NCBI GenBank assembly: GCA_038211295.1
Contig: JBBQVS010000015.1
Coordinates: forward strand, 1-61,375
Length of the DNA stretch: 61,375 nt
Direction of reading: 5' to 3'
Source: JBBQVS01 sp038211295
GTDB taxonomy: Bacteria; Chloroflexota; Ktedonobacteria; Ktedonobacterales; Ktedonobacteraceae
Part shown: positions 1 through 6,958 of the stretch, piece after piece
Position numbering within the stretch: position 1 is the stretch's first letter
Layout of the letters: every line of letters begins with the position of its first letter
Notes under the pieces: generated by a model
Told to the model about the DNA's origin: nothing
The model's input: only the letters and a program-made list of their open reading frames with translations
Database searches by the model: none
Program-made: the position numbers and the translations under genes

Positions 1-1
1 T

Positions 2-955
2 CATAGTCAAGTATTACAGGACGTGTTACGCCGTGTCGAGAAAGCCATGAAAGCGTTCTTTCTTCGGGTCAAGAAGGGCGAGAAAGCAGGATACCCACGG
101 TTTCAGGGACGTGAGAGGTACGAGAGCTTCACCTCTCCGCAAACTGGCTATAGCCTGACCCATGATACCCGCGTCTCACTGTCTAAGATTGGCAGCGTCA
201 AAATCAAACTCCATAGGCCAATTGAGGGCAAGATTAAAACGTGTACGATCAAGCGTGAAGGGGAACACTGGTATGTGGTGTTCAGTTGCGAGATCGGGCA
301 GGGAGCAACACAGACCCCCGTCACTGATGATGCCATAGGGATAGATTTGGGACTCTTGCACTTTGCGACACTCTCCACTGGCGATACCATCGAGAACCCA
401 CGCTACTATCGTTGTGGTGAGGCAAAGTTACGCAAGGCACAAGAGCACTTGTCACTATGCAAGAGGGGAAGCCATAGACGCAACAAGGCACGAAAACAGG
501 GAGCAAAGTGTCATAGGAAAGTGAGAAATCAGAGACAAGACTTCTTGCATAAGCAATCTAGGCAACTAGTAAATACCTACGAAACGATTGTGTTTGAAGA
601 CCTAGCACCTGCGAACATGAGTCGCGCCCCGAAACCGAAACACGATGAAAACGGGGTGTCTCTCCCCAATGGGGCAAGTGCCAAAGCGGGACTCAATAAA
701 AGCATTCTTGATGCGGGTTGGAGTACATTTGTGAGCATGGTCAAGAGGAAGGCAGAATGGGCTACCTCTGTAACCGTGTTGACTGTTGACCCCAAGTATA
801 CCAGTCAAGTGTGTAGCGGGTGTGGCACGGTTCGCAAGAAAGAACTCTCCGAACGCTGGCACTCTTGCGAGTGTGGCTGTGAGTTGGATAGAGACCACAA
901 CGCGGCTATAAACATCCTGAACAAAGGGATACACCCAACGCTGGCAACAGCGTAG
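2..955 (+). CDS. tnpB: TnpB (IS200/IS605 OrfB) RNA-guided nuclease, 5' end cut by window
   Basis: TnpB is the RNA-guided DNA endonuclease encoded by IS200/IS605-type transposons. The reading frame is open to the window edge: codons before the GTG at 23 read HSQVLQD, typical TnpB sequence, so the true start lies outside and roughly 60-100 residues are missing. Numbered from that GTG, the RuvC-like core is complete: Asp108 in GIDLGLL, Glu192 in FEDLAPANM and Asp291 in LDRDHNAA. A zinc ribbon sits between the last two (Cys264, Cys267, Cys282, Cys284). No internal stop is seen in the visible part, so it may be active. No TnpA is visible; it would have to lie to the left or be absent. The stop codon falls inside a hairpin at 950-974 that belongs to the element's right end. 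Confidence 0.93.
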   Translation, partial: HSQVLQDVLRRVEKAMKAFFLRVKKGEKAGYPRFQGRERYESFTSPQTGYSLTHDTRVSLSKIGSVKIKLHRPIEGKIKTCTIKREGEHWYVVFSCEIGQGATQTPVTDDAIGIDLGLLHFATLSTGDTIENPRYYRCGEAKLRKAQEHLSLCKRGSHRRNKARKQGAKCHRKVRNQRQDFLHKQSRQLVNTYETIVFEDLAPANMSRAPKPKHDENGVSLPNGASAKAGLNKSILDAGWSTFVSMVKRKAEWATSVTVLTVDPKYTSQVCSGCGTVRKKELSERWHSCECGCELDRDHNAAINILNKGIHPTLATA

Positions 956-974
956 AAGCCTCTGCGTTCTACGC
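950..974 (+). mobile_element. Right-end hairpin of the IS200/IS605-type element
   Basis: GCGTAGAA (950-957) and TTCTACGC (967-974) form a perfect 8-bp stem around a 9-nt loop, overlapping the tnpB stop codon. IS200/IS605 elements carry subterminal hairpins at their ends, and in known systems the guide (omega) RNA comes from the tnpB 3' end through the right end. The element must finish between about 975 and 995, because the miaA stop codon is at 996-998. The exact boundary cannot be set without an empty site. Confidence 0.6.
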
Positions 975-995
975 ATGGGGTATATCACGAAGTCC

Positions 996-1919
996 CTACA
1001 TGCTATCTTCCAGAAACTTTTCTACAATGTCTGTAGCAGCGTGTGCTACTTTTGTGTCGCCATCGAGCCAGACGATACGTGCATCACGGCGAAACCAGGT
1101 AAGTTGACGGCGTGTGAAATCATGAATCGCGTATTTCAAGCGTTCAACCATCTGCTCCTGGCTGGCGAATTCTCCGCGTAGCCAGCGTGCGATAAAACGA
1201 TACTCCAATCCCAGAGCCTCTAAGCGTTCGTGGCTTGTGCCAGCGTCAAGCAAGCCTTGCACCTCTTGCACCATACCCTGTTGCATACGCTCGTCAACAC
1301 GGGCATCTATGCGATGATATAGCACCTCTCTAGGCCATCGTATCCCCAACAGGAGACTAGCGTAGCGCGGGTTAGCGAGGCCACGTTGCTCTGAAAATGG
1401 CTTACCTGTGCTGATACACACCTCCAACGCGCGAATGACACGGCGCGGGTTGTTGCGGTCAATTTCCGCGAAACTTCTAGGGTCACGCACCTGTAGCTCT
1501 ACCAATAAGTCAGGCAAGGGGCGTTGTTCCAAGAGCAGACGTAGTGCTGGCTGGGGCGCGACATGCGGCATCTCCAGATTGTCCACGACAACCTGAATAT
1601 AATGTGGTGAACCACCGACAAGCAACGGCTGATGCTGACGTGCTAGAATAGCATCAATCGCGGCAAAGGCGGTATATTGAAATTGTGACGCGGTATAGGT
1701 TTCCTCTGGCCCAACGAGGTCTAGTAAATGGTGTGGCACCTGCGCCTGCTCTGCTCTAGTGACTTTCGCGGAACCGATGTCGAGGCCACGATACACCTGA
1801 CGCGAGTCGGCGGATACAATTTCGCCTGAAAAGTGCAGAGCCAGGGCAATACCAAGCGAGCTTTTGCCCGACGCGGTTGGGCCAAGAACAACAATTAACG
1901 GGGGTTTGCGTTCACTCAT
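996..1919 (-). CDS. miaA: tRNA dimethylallyltransferase MiaA
   Basis: MiaA transfers a dimethylallyl group to N6 of A37 in tRNAs reading UNN codons. The 307-residue product has the P-loop GPTASGKS (13-20), the DSRQVYRGLDIGSAK substrate/tRNA segment and the PRRVIRALEV helix of the family; length is normal. The usual GGTGLY segment reads GGSPHY here. A longer frame extends upstream to 2114, but the ATG at 1919 begins the conserved N-terminus. That ATG overlaps the TGA of the kinase gene by four bases (ATGA), which points to translational coupling with it. Directly downstream lies the end of a TnpB element, so any native terminator has been displaced or is not recognisable. Confidence 0.95.
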   Translation of the reverse strand: MSERKPPLIVVLGPTASGKSSLGIALALHFSGEIVSADSRQVYRGLDIGSAKVTRAEQAQVPHHLLDLVGPEETYTASQFQYTAFAAIDAILARQHQPLLVGGSPHYIQVVVDNLEMPHVAPQPALRLLLEQRPLPDLLVELQVRDPRSFAEIDRNNPRRVIRALEVCISTGKPFSEQRGLANPRYASLLLGIRWPREVLYHRIDARVDERMQQGMVQEVQGLLDAGTSHERLEALGLEYRFIARWLRGEFASQEQMVERLKYAIHDFTRRQLTWFRRDARIVWLDGDTKVAHAATDIVEKFLEDSM

Positions 1920-4327
1920 GGCGTTTTTTGTTGTCCGTGTCGTAAGAGTTGATCGACGCGTAACACCAGACCTACACAAACGCCAACGCCAAGCAACACA
2001 CCAAATGGGGTGAAGCAGCCGAGGGCGAAACCTGATGTCAGGAAAAAGCCAAGCAAGCCACCCAGCACGGCGGCGGCGGCGATAACCACATTGCGCTGAT
2101 GCGTCACGGCCCACCCTGCGCCATCGAGAATGTGATCGCTCAACGCTGGCGTCGTGCCAAGCGCGGCACCGAGCGCGGTCACGAACAGTAGGATGCTGAA
2201 TTGGAGCGCGGGAGACCTTCCATGTACCGCGAATTGCCAGATAATCTCGATAGGTGCAAGCAGTATCAACGCACTTCCCATTCCCGTACAGGCACGATTG
2301 ATAAAATCATGAATCGACCATTTACGGCTCCAGTAGACCAGCAACGCACCAAACGTCGCAGCAGGTACCATCAAAACGAGTAGTACAATAAACCAGGGGC
2401 TTGGTGGCAGAGACATGCGAACAATCGGGGTAAGCAAGGTATAGCATAAGCTCGCGAGCATGAAAGCTGAGGCAAAGGCAAGGACATACTGCATCCAGGT
2501 GCGCTGTCGTGTCGTCGCACGCAACGGATCCCACCCTTGAGAGCGTGCGGTACTTGCGCTTTGCATGACAGGATTGCCATATTTTACTTTATATTCAGTA
2601 TCGCGCTGGGTCGCGGCCTGTGGTAAACCCGTCTGAACCACCTGAATGCGAGGCTGAGTCGCAACATGCACGGCGCGTACCCTCCCTGAGCTGATCGCGG
2701 GGCCTTTACCAGTGATGGGCAACATGCTCATTCCACCCATCGTCAGGTCGTTTTCGTCGTCGTCTTCCTCATTGAGGTCTGCCCCAATGGTTTTACCGCC
2801 GCTTTTCTGTGCATTTGCTTGCGAGCCTAAACTGAGAATATCTACCTCGACAGCTATCACAATGTCTTGCTCCTCATTCTCAGGCGAGACCAGAATTGTA
2901 CCGGTGTAGTGAGTCGCACCATGCAGTTGCATACTGTTGATGCGGACATTGACGCGTGTAGTCATCGCATCAAATAAGCTCAGGTCTACAACAATCCATG
3001 GCTCATTCGCATGAATAGTTCCGCTTACAACAGTACCTTGATTGCCAAGAACCGCGAAGGTCAATGGCGCGGAGACGCCGGGGTAGACCTCACCAAAGTC
3101 AAGAGTGCGCGGGGATACCTGAATATTCGAGCGTGGCGTGCGAGAAAACCACCCGCGACTGGGAACAGTTGGTAAGCTGGGCGAAGTGCTTGGCGTGACC
3201 GTATTCACAGAGCCGGACTTGCTGCCGTTACGGGCGGACGAACGAATTCGCGCGTTAGGCCCCATGACGGTACGCAGGAATTGCTCAACTGCTTCCTGTG
3301 GATCGTCGATGGTGGTACGAAGCTGACGGGCGGCACGGGCAAGGCTCTCTTCACCGAGTTCGCGCAACCACGACTCGATCTCGCCCGCCGCCAAATAATC
3401 CGAAGCCTCTTCGGGATGGCGGGCGCAGAGGTCGGCGAGTTCCTGCGGCGTAGTCGCCTGATCGCCATTGTCGAAGACAAAGGTTCCCACACCCAGCAAT
3501 GCACGACGGAATGCGGCGACATTCTGATAGCGATCATCTGGTTCTAACGCGGTTGCCTTTTCGAGGGCGCGGGCCACCCCCGGCGAGATACGAGCGTTTG
3601 TGCTACGCACATCTTTCAAGCCAAAACCTGTCTCGGAGAGCGTGCTGGTGAGCAACTGAAAAATTGTCATTGCGAGCGAATAGATATCAGCACGTTCGTC
3701 GGTTTGCGCCTTGCCATATTGTTCTGGCGGCGCGAAGCCCGGTGTGCCAAGCAATTGTGTGTCCTGCGAGCTTGTCGGACGAAAGAAACGCGCGATACCA
3801 AAATCGATCAGTTTGACGCGTCCGGTTCGCATCAACATAATATTGCCAGGCTTCATATCGCGGAAGATAATAGGTGGATTCTGATTATGCAAATACTCTA
3901 ATACATCACAAAGCTGCCTTGCCCAACCAAGCACACGCCTCTCTGGAAAAGGCCCATTGTTGCGCTCAAGCAAGTCTTCAAGCGTAGAGCCATCGACATA
4001 CTCCATGACCATGAAGTAGCGCTGGCCTTCCGTGAAGAAGCCAGTGAAGGACGGCAGGTTGGGATGGTTCAGGCCCCAAAGCATTTTTGCTTCATCCTTG
4101 AAGTTCTGAACAGCCTGTGGTCGCTCGTCCGCCGCGACCATCGAAAGACTCATCTCTTTTACCGCACATATTGTTTGTCGCTTCAGGTCGCGTGCCTTAT
4201 AAACCGCGCCCATCCCGCCCTGCCCAACCGTCCCCATGAGCATATAGCGTTTGTGGAGCAGGGTGCGTCCGAGGTGTCCTGTCTGTGTGTTCGGTTGCCC
4301 GCTTTGCTGAGTGATAACGACCCCCAA
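1916..4327 (-). CDS. Transmembrane Ser/Thr protein kinase with Ig-like domain
   Basis: This 803-residue protein has an N-terminal Hanks-type kinase domain (about 28-290): glycine loop GQGGMG (35-40), Lys57, catalytic loop FRDMKPGN with Asp157, and DFG at 175-177. The usual His of HRD is Phe155. A linker follows, then an Ig/ASH-like beta domain (about 395-490, beginning near SPRTLDFGEVYPG), an acidic low-complexity stretch and a C-terminal region with about five or six membrane segments. The kinase and Ig domains both precede the membrane part, so both are probably cytoplasmic. The start is TTG, supported by an AGAAGAG Shine-Dalgarno-like sequence just upstream and an extended -10 at 4372-4380. 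It is the first gene of a two-gene unit with miaA. Substrates are unknown. Confidence 0.9.
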   Translation of the reverse strand: MGVVITQQSGQPNTQTGHLGRTLLHKRYMLMGTVGQGGMGAVYKARDLKRQTICAVKEMSLSMVAADERPQAVQNFKDEAKMLWGLNHPNLPSFTGFFTEGQRYFMVMEYVDGSTLEDLLERNNGPFPERRVLGWARQLCDVLEYLHNQNPPIIFRDMKPGNIMLMRTGRVKLIDFGIARFFRPTSSQDTQLLGTPGFAPPEQYGKAQTDERADIYSLAMTIFQLLTSTLSETGFGLKDVRSTNARISPGVARALEKATALEPDDRYQNVAAFRRALLGVGTFVFDNGDQATTPQELADLCARHPEEASDYLAAGEIESWLRELGEESLARAARQLRTTIDDPQEAVEQFLRTVMGPNARIRSSARNGSKSGSVNTVTPSTSPSLPTVPSRGWFSRTPRSNIQVSPRTLDFGEVYPGVSAPLTFAVLGNQGTVVSGTIHANEPWIVVDLSLFDAMTTRVNVRINSMQLHGATHYTGTILVSPENEEQDIVIAVEVDILSLGSQANAQKSGGKTIGADLNEEDDDENDLTMGGMSMLPITGKGPAISSGRVRAVHVATQPRIQVVQTGLPQAATQRDTEYKVKYGNPVMQSASTARSQGWDPLRATTRQRTWMQYVLAFASAFMLASLCYTLLTPIVRMSLPPSPWFIVLLVLMVPAATFGALLVYWSRKWSIHDFINRACTGMGSALILLAPIEIIWQFAVHGRSPALQFSILLFVTALGAALGTTPALSDHILDGAGWAVTHQRNVVIAAAAVLGGLLGFFLTSGFALGCFTPFGVLLGVGVCVGLVLRVDQLLRHGQQKTP

Positions 4328-4909
4328 ATATCTCTTCTATAGTTAGTATATGATGTGTGTGTGCGCGTCCCAGTATAACATACAGTCAATAGTACATACT
4401 ACCTATTTAGAACTTCCGTTCGAGCTTATTTTCTACTATATCATGATACAATTCCGATTGTGTAGAACGTAGATTGAAGAACTTGCTCTCTCTGTACAGA
4501 CGTATTTTGTCGCCCATTGTATAAAACGGATGAATTTTGGTATACTCGCGTGTTTTCCTGCCATAAGTCACAACGAAGATAAGAGGTTAGAAGAGCTATT
4601 CTTCGTGGCCTCTTTGTAGTTAGTACGTTTGTCAGTCCGCTAAGTAGCAATTCAAGTCACAAGTATAACGATTGACAAACCAATTTGGGATAGCAGGATT
4701 ACTTCTTTGCGAGAAGATACATGACCTATTTAGTCTCATGGAGAAAGTGTATCCGATTTTGCTATATAAAGCGTTGTGCATCTGTACAGAATGTTCAAGT
4801 AATGTTACACTTACATTGCAAATAGACAGTCATATAGAGGCAGAAGAAACAAGGTATTTCTAGGCATAAAAAACTGTACTAATTGCGGTCATGTGACTGG
4901 AAAGGACGA
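4328..4909. other. Divergent intergenic region between kinase and receiver genes
   Basis: This AT-rich 580-bp stretch holds no convincing gene. It contains the kinase promoter element (4372-4380), two exact copies of the 10-bp palindrome TCTGTACAGA (4491-4500 and 4781-4790), and an imperfect hairpin at 4581-4614 (outer arms AAGAGG/CCTCTT, inner arms GAAGA/TCTTC). A weak plus-strand -10 candidate, TATACT near 4549, could serve the receiver gene. Short open frames here have no recognisable product. Confidence 0.5.
4372..4380 (-). promoter_or_regulatory. Extended -10 promoter element of the kinase-miaA unit
   Basis: On the minus strand this reads TGTTATACT, an extended -10 hexamer about 45 bases upstream of the kinase TTG start. 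No convincing -35 is seen at 16-18 bases. Confidence 0.45.
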
Positions 4910-5305
4910 ATGGCAATGGCAAAGATACTCGTTGTCGATGATGATGAGGCTATCCGCGAAATGCTCTGCATGATGCTTGAGTACTCTAACTACGATGTCC
5001 TGCACGCAACCAACGGTGTAGAGGCTTTAGAGGCACTGCGTACCTCAACCACACGCTTTGTGGTTCTACTGGACATGTTTATGCCAAAGCTTGATGGACG
5101 CGCGGTTCTGCATGCTGTCGCCACTGACCCACATCTTTCTACGTTTCATTCCTATATTTTGCTCTCCGCCGACCCAGACCTGCACTCGTTCACGCTCGAT
5201 ACTACCCCCGCTTTTTCTGTACCCGTCATTGCAAAACCTTTTGAGCTGGACCTGCTCTTAGATACTGTAGCGCAAGCAGCGCAACAAACTCCTTGCACTG
5301 TGTGA
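4910..5305 (+). CDS. Stand-alone response-regulator receiver protein
   Basis: This 131-residue protein is a single CheY-like receiver domain with no output domain. The acidic pocket is in ILVVDDDEAIRE, the phospho-acceptor Asp is in VLLDMFMPKLDG, and the conserved Lys is in VIAKPFEL. Two ATGs in frame are possible, at 4910 and 4916, both behind AAAGGA at 4901-4906; the second gives the more usual MAKILVVDD start and better spacing. No histidine kinase is adjacent, so its partner is encoded elsewhere. Confidence 0.85.
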   Translation: MAMAKILVVDDDEAIREMLCMMLEYSNYDVLHATNGVEALEALRTSTTRFVVLLDMFMPKLDGRAVLHAVATDPHLSTFHSYILLSADPDLHSFTLDTTPAFSVPVIAKPFELDLLLDTVAQAAQQTPCTV

Positions 5306-5384
5306 AATACTCCACAGAGCGCGATACTGCCCCTTTGAAGACAAGAATCGGATAGTATTGCAACGTTTTGTCCTATCATGTGTA

Positions 5385-5413
5385 TGTAGAGACGTACTCA
5401 AGTAGTCTCTACA
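5385..5413. repeat. Inverted repeat after the receiver gene
   Basis: TGTAGAGAC (5385-5393) and GTCTCTACA (5405-5413) are perfect 9-bp arms. The 11-base centre pairs further (TACT/AGTA with one bulged G), giving a near-continuous 13-bp cruciform. No T-run follows, so either a weak terminator for the receiver gene or an operator is possible. Confidence 0.5.
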
Positions 5414-5462
5414 CAACTATAATGTGCAAGACGTTGTTGTGCAATAACAGCAAATGCTTCTT

Positions 5463-5896
5463 ATGAGTGAGCAGTATTGGCAAGCCATCGTGTCCCTCAC
5501 GTCGTTCCAAACAGATACATGTCGCCTTCTTTCTGCTTGTGCGGGAGGCAGAAGCTGTAGGTTTTCGTCCGTGCCGACGCTGCAAACCAGAGGAAACCGA
5601 GACGGATATACAGGCAAAAATACACCACCTCTGCCGCTATATCGAAACGCGCGGTGACGAAGTGGTGACGCTTACTACTTTCAGCGAGCAGGTGCCGACG
5701 AGTCCAACGCACTTGCAACGTACATTTAAGCGCGGGCGGTTGCTCAGGCGTGTGCAGCAAATCCTGTCGTGCTGCTCGTCCCATGTCATCGCGTTGTGCG
5801 CGAAGGCAAGAGTGTGTGTGGCTATCGATGAGGCATTGAACGCAAAAGCTGCTGCTAGTACAGGAGGGGGCCAATCCTGACGCGCCAAGTACCTGA
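5463..5896 (+). pseudogene. ada: Collapsed pseudogene of Ada methyltransferase/regulator
   Basis: Pieces of a full Ada protein appear in order but in different frames within about 430 bp, where an intact gene needs about 1 kb. The ATG at 5463 gives MSEQYWQAIVS, like an Ada N-terminus. In the next frame from 5467 come KPSCPSRRSK and GFRPCRRCKPE (zinc domain), then HLQRTFKR from the AraC-type helix-turn-helix. From about 5730 a third frame gives AVAQACAANP and PCHRVVREGKSVCGYR, the alkyl-acceptor motif of the methyltransferase domain. There TGG is replaced by TGA at 5829-5831, GIERK follows, and a one-base loss in an A-run shifts to LLLVQEGANP. The first zinc-domain cysteine and most of the methyltransferase domain are deleted. 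What is seen is the sequence; the identification rests on these family motifs. It cannot make a working repair protein. Confidence 0.82.
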
Positions 5897-5973
5897 TTGG
5901 TTGTACAAGTTCTCACAAATATCAGGTACGATAGAAGAGTTATAAAACTTGAGACAAAAGAGCGAAGGGTCAT

Positions 5974-6939
5974 ATGGGCGAAACATACTCAACACAACAC
6001 ATATCACACATACAATCTACAACATTAACCGAAAAAACTATCCCCCCAGTCAGTCCTAAACTTCCTGTTAAAGCAGAGGGGAACCGAGGCGGCATTCTCC
6101 TATCATTGTTCGCACTTTATATAATCTGGGGTTCGACCTATCTGGGAATGCGCGTCGCACTGAGTAGCTTTCCCCCATTTTTGATGGCAGGGATACGCTT
6201 TGTACTCGCCGGGACGCTTCTCTATACCTTTCTTCGTGCGCGGGGAGCACCTGCTCCAACACGCGCACAGATACTTGGCTCCACCCTGATCGGTATTCTG
6301 CTATTAGCGGGAGGCAATGGTGGCGTCTCGTTCGCGGAGCAATGGGTGTCCTCTGGCCTCGCGGCGGTTGGCATTGCCGCCGTTCCGTTATGGGCAGCCC
6401 TGTTTATTGGTCTGATGGGACGTTGGCCCAAACGTATCGAGTGGTTCGGCCTGATACTTGGTTTCGTTGGCGTAATCTTGCTCAATCTTGAACAGGGTGT
6501 CTGGGCCAATCCAATTGGCGCGATTGCGTTACTACTGGCGCCGATCTGCTGGGCGTTGGGATCCGCGCTTAGTTCGCGGGTTGCGCTACCTGCGGGCTTG
6601 ATGGCAAGCGCGACACAGATGTTAGCAGGCGGAACATTTCTGCTCGCGCTCGGTCTGCTTTCAGGGGAACGCATTCGTACTCTCCCGACGATGGGCGCGA
6701 TATGGGCAATGCTGTTCCTGATCTTCTTTGGCTCACTCATCGCGTTCAGTGCTTACGGTTATCTTCTGCGGACAGTTCGGCCCGCACTTGCCACAAGCTA
6801 CGCCTATGTCAATCCTGCTGTCGCGCTTGGCCTCGGCGTTCTGTTCGCCAACGAACATATTACGCTGGTAGGCATATTAGCCATGCTGGTAATTCTTGCG
6901 GGTGTCGGGCTAGTGTCGCTGGGACGCGACCGCTTGTAG
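5974..6939 (+). CDS. EamA-family (DMT superfamily) metabolite exporter
   Basis: A 321-residue inner-membrane protein with about ten predicted transmembrane helices arranged as two EamA repeats (about 40-165 and 185-315). The first repeat starts with the characteristic LYIIWGSTYLGMRVAL segment and a conserved PPFLMAGIRF stretch, close to the YedA-like branch. The N-terminal 35 residues are soluble and rich in Thr and Ser. Members export amino acids or other small metabolites; the substrate here is unknown. The ATG at 5974 follows a GAAGGG ribosome-binding site. The gene converges on mgtE with only 11 bases between stop codons. Confidence 0.9.
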   Translation: MGETYSTQHISHIQSTTLTEKTIPPVSPKLPVKAEGNRGGILLSLFALYIIWGSTYLGMRVALSSFPPFLMAGIRFVLAGTLLYTFLRARGAPAPTRAQILGSTLIGILLLAGGNGGVSFAEQWVSSGLAAVGIAAVPLWAALFIGLMGRWPKRIEWFGLILGFVGVILLNLEQGVWANPIGAIALLLAPICWALGSALSSRVALPAGLMASATQMLAGGTFLLALGLLSGERIRTLPTMGAIWAMLFLIFFGSLIAFSAYGYLLRTVRPALATSYAYVNPAVALGLGVLFANEHITLVGILAMLVILAGVGLVSLGRDRL

Positions 6940-6958
6940 AGCCTGGTACATTAGGCTC
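6939..6958. terminator. Short hairpin shared by convergent eamA and mgtE ends
   Basis: GAGCCT (6939-6944) and AGGCTC (6953-6958) pair around an 8-nt loop. The stem begins on the last base of the eamA stop and includes part of the mgtE stop, so it could act for both transcripts. There is no T-run, and the stem is only six base pairs. Confidence 0.4.

Noticed and set aside
996..2114. 372-codon version of MiaA
   Set aside because: The extra 65 residues are Arg/Trp-rich, antisense-like, and overlap the kinase C-terminus; the conserved protein starts at 1919.
4672..4700. TTGACA at 4672 as promoter of the first receiver gene
   Set aside because: The hexamer 17 bases on is AGGATT, too far from a -10 consensus.
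5454..5657. Two overlapping short genes in 5454-5880
   Set aside because: Their pieces fit together as one frameshifted ada remnant instead of separate proteins.
6222..6740. 172-codon open frame antisense to the EamA gene
   Set aside because: It mirrors the codon pattern of the real gene, is rich in Pro/Ala/Arg without motifs, and has no start signals.
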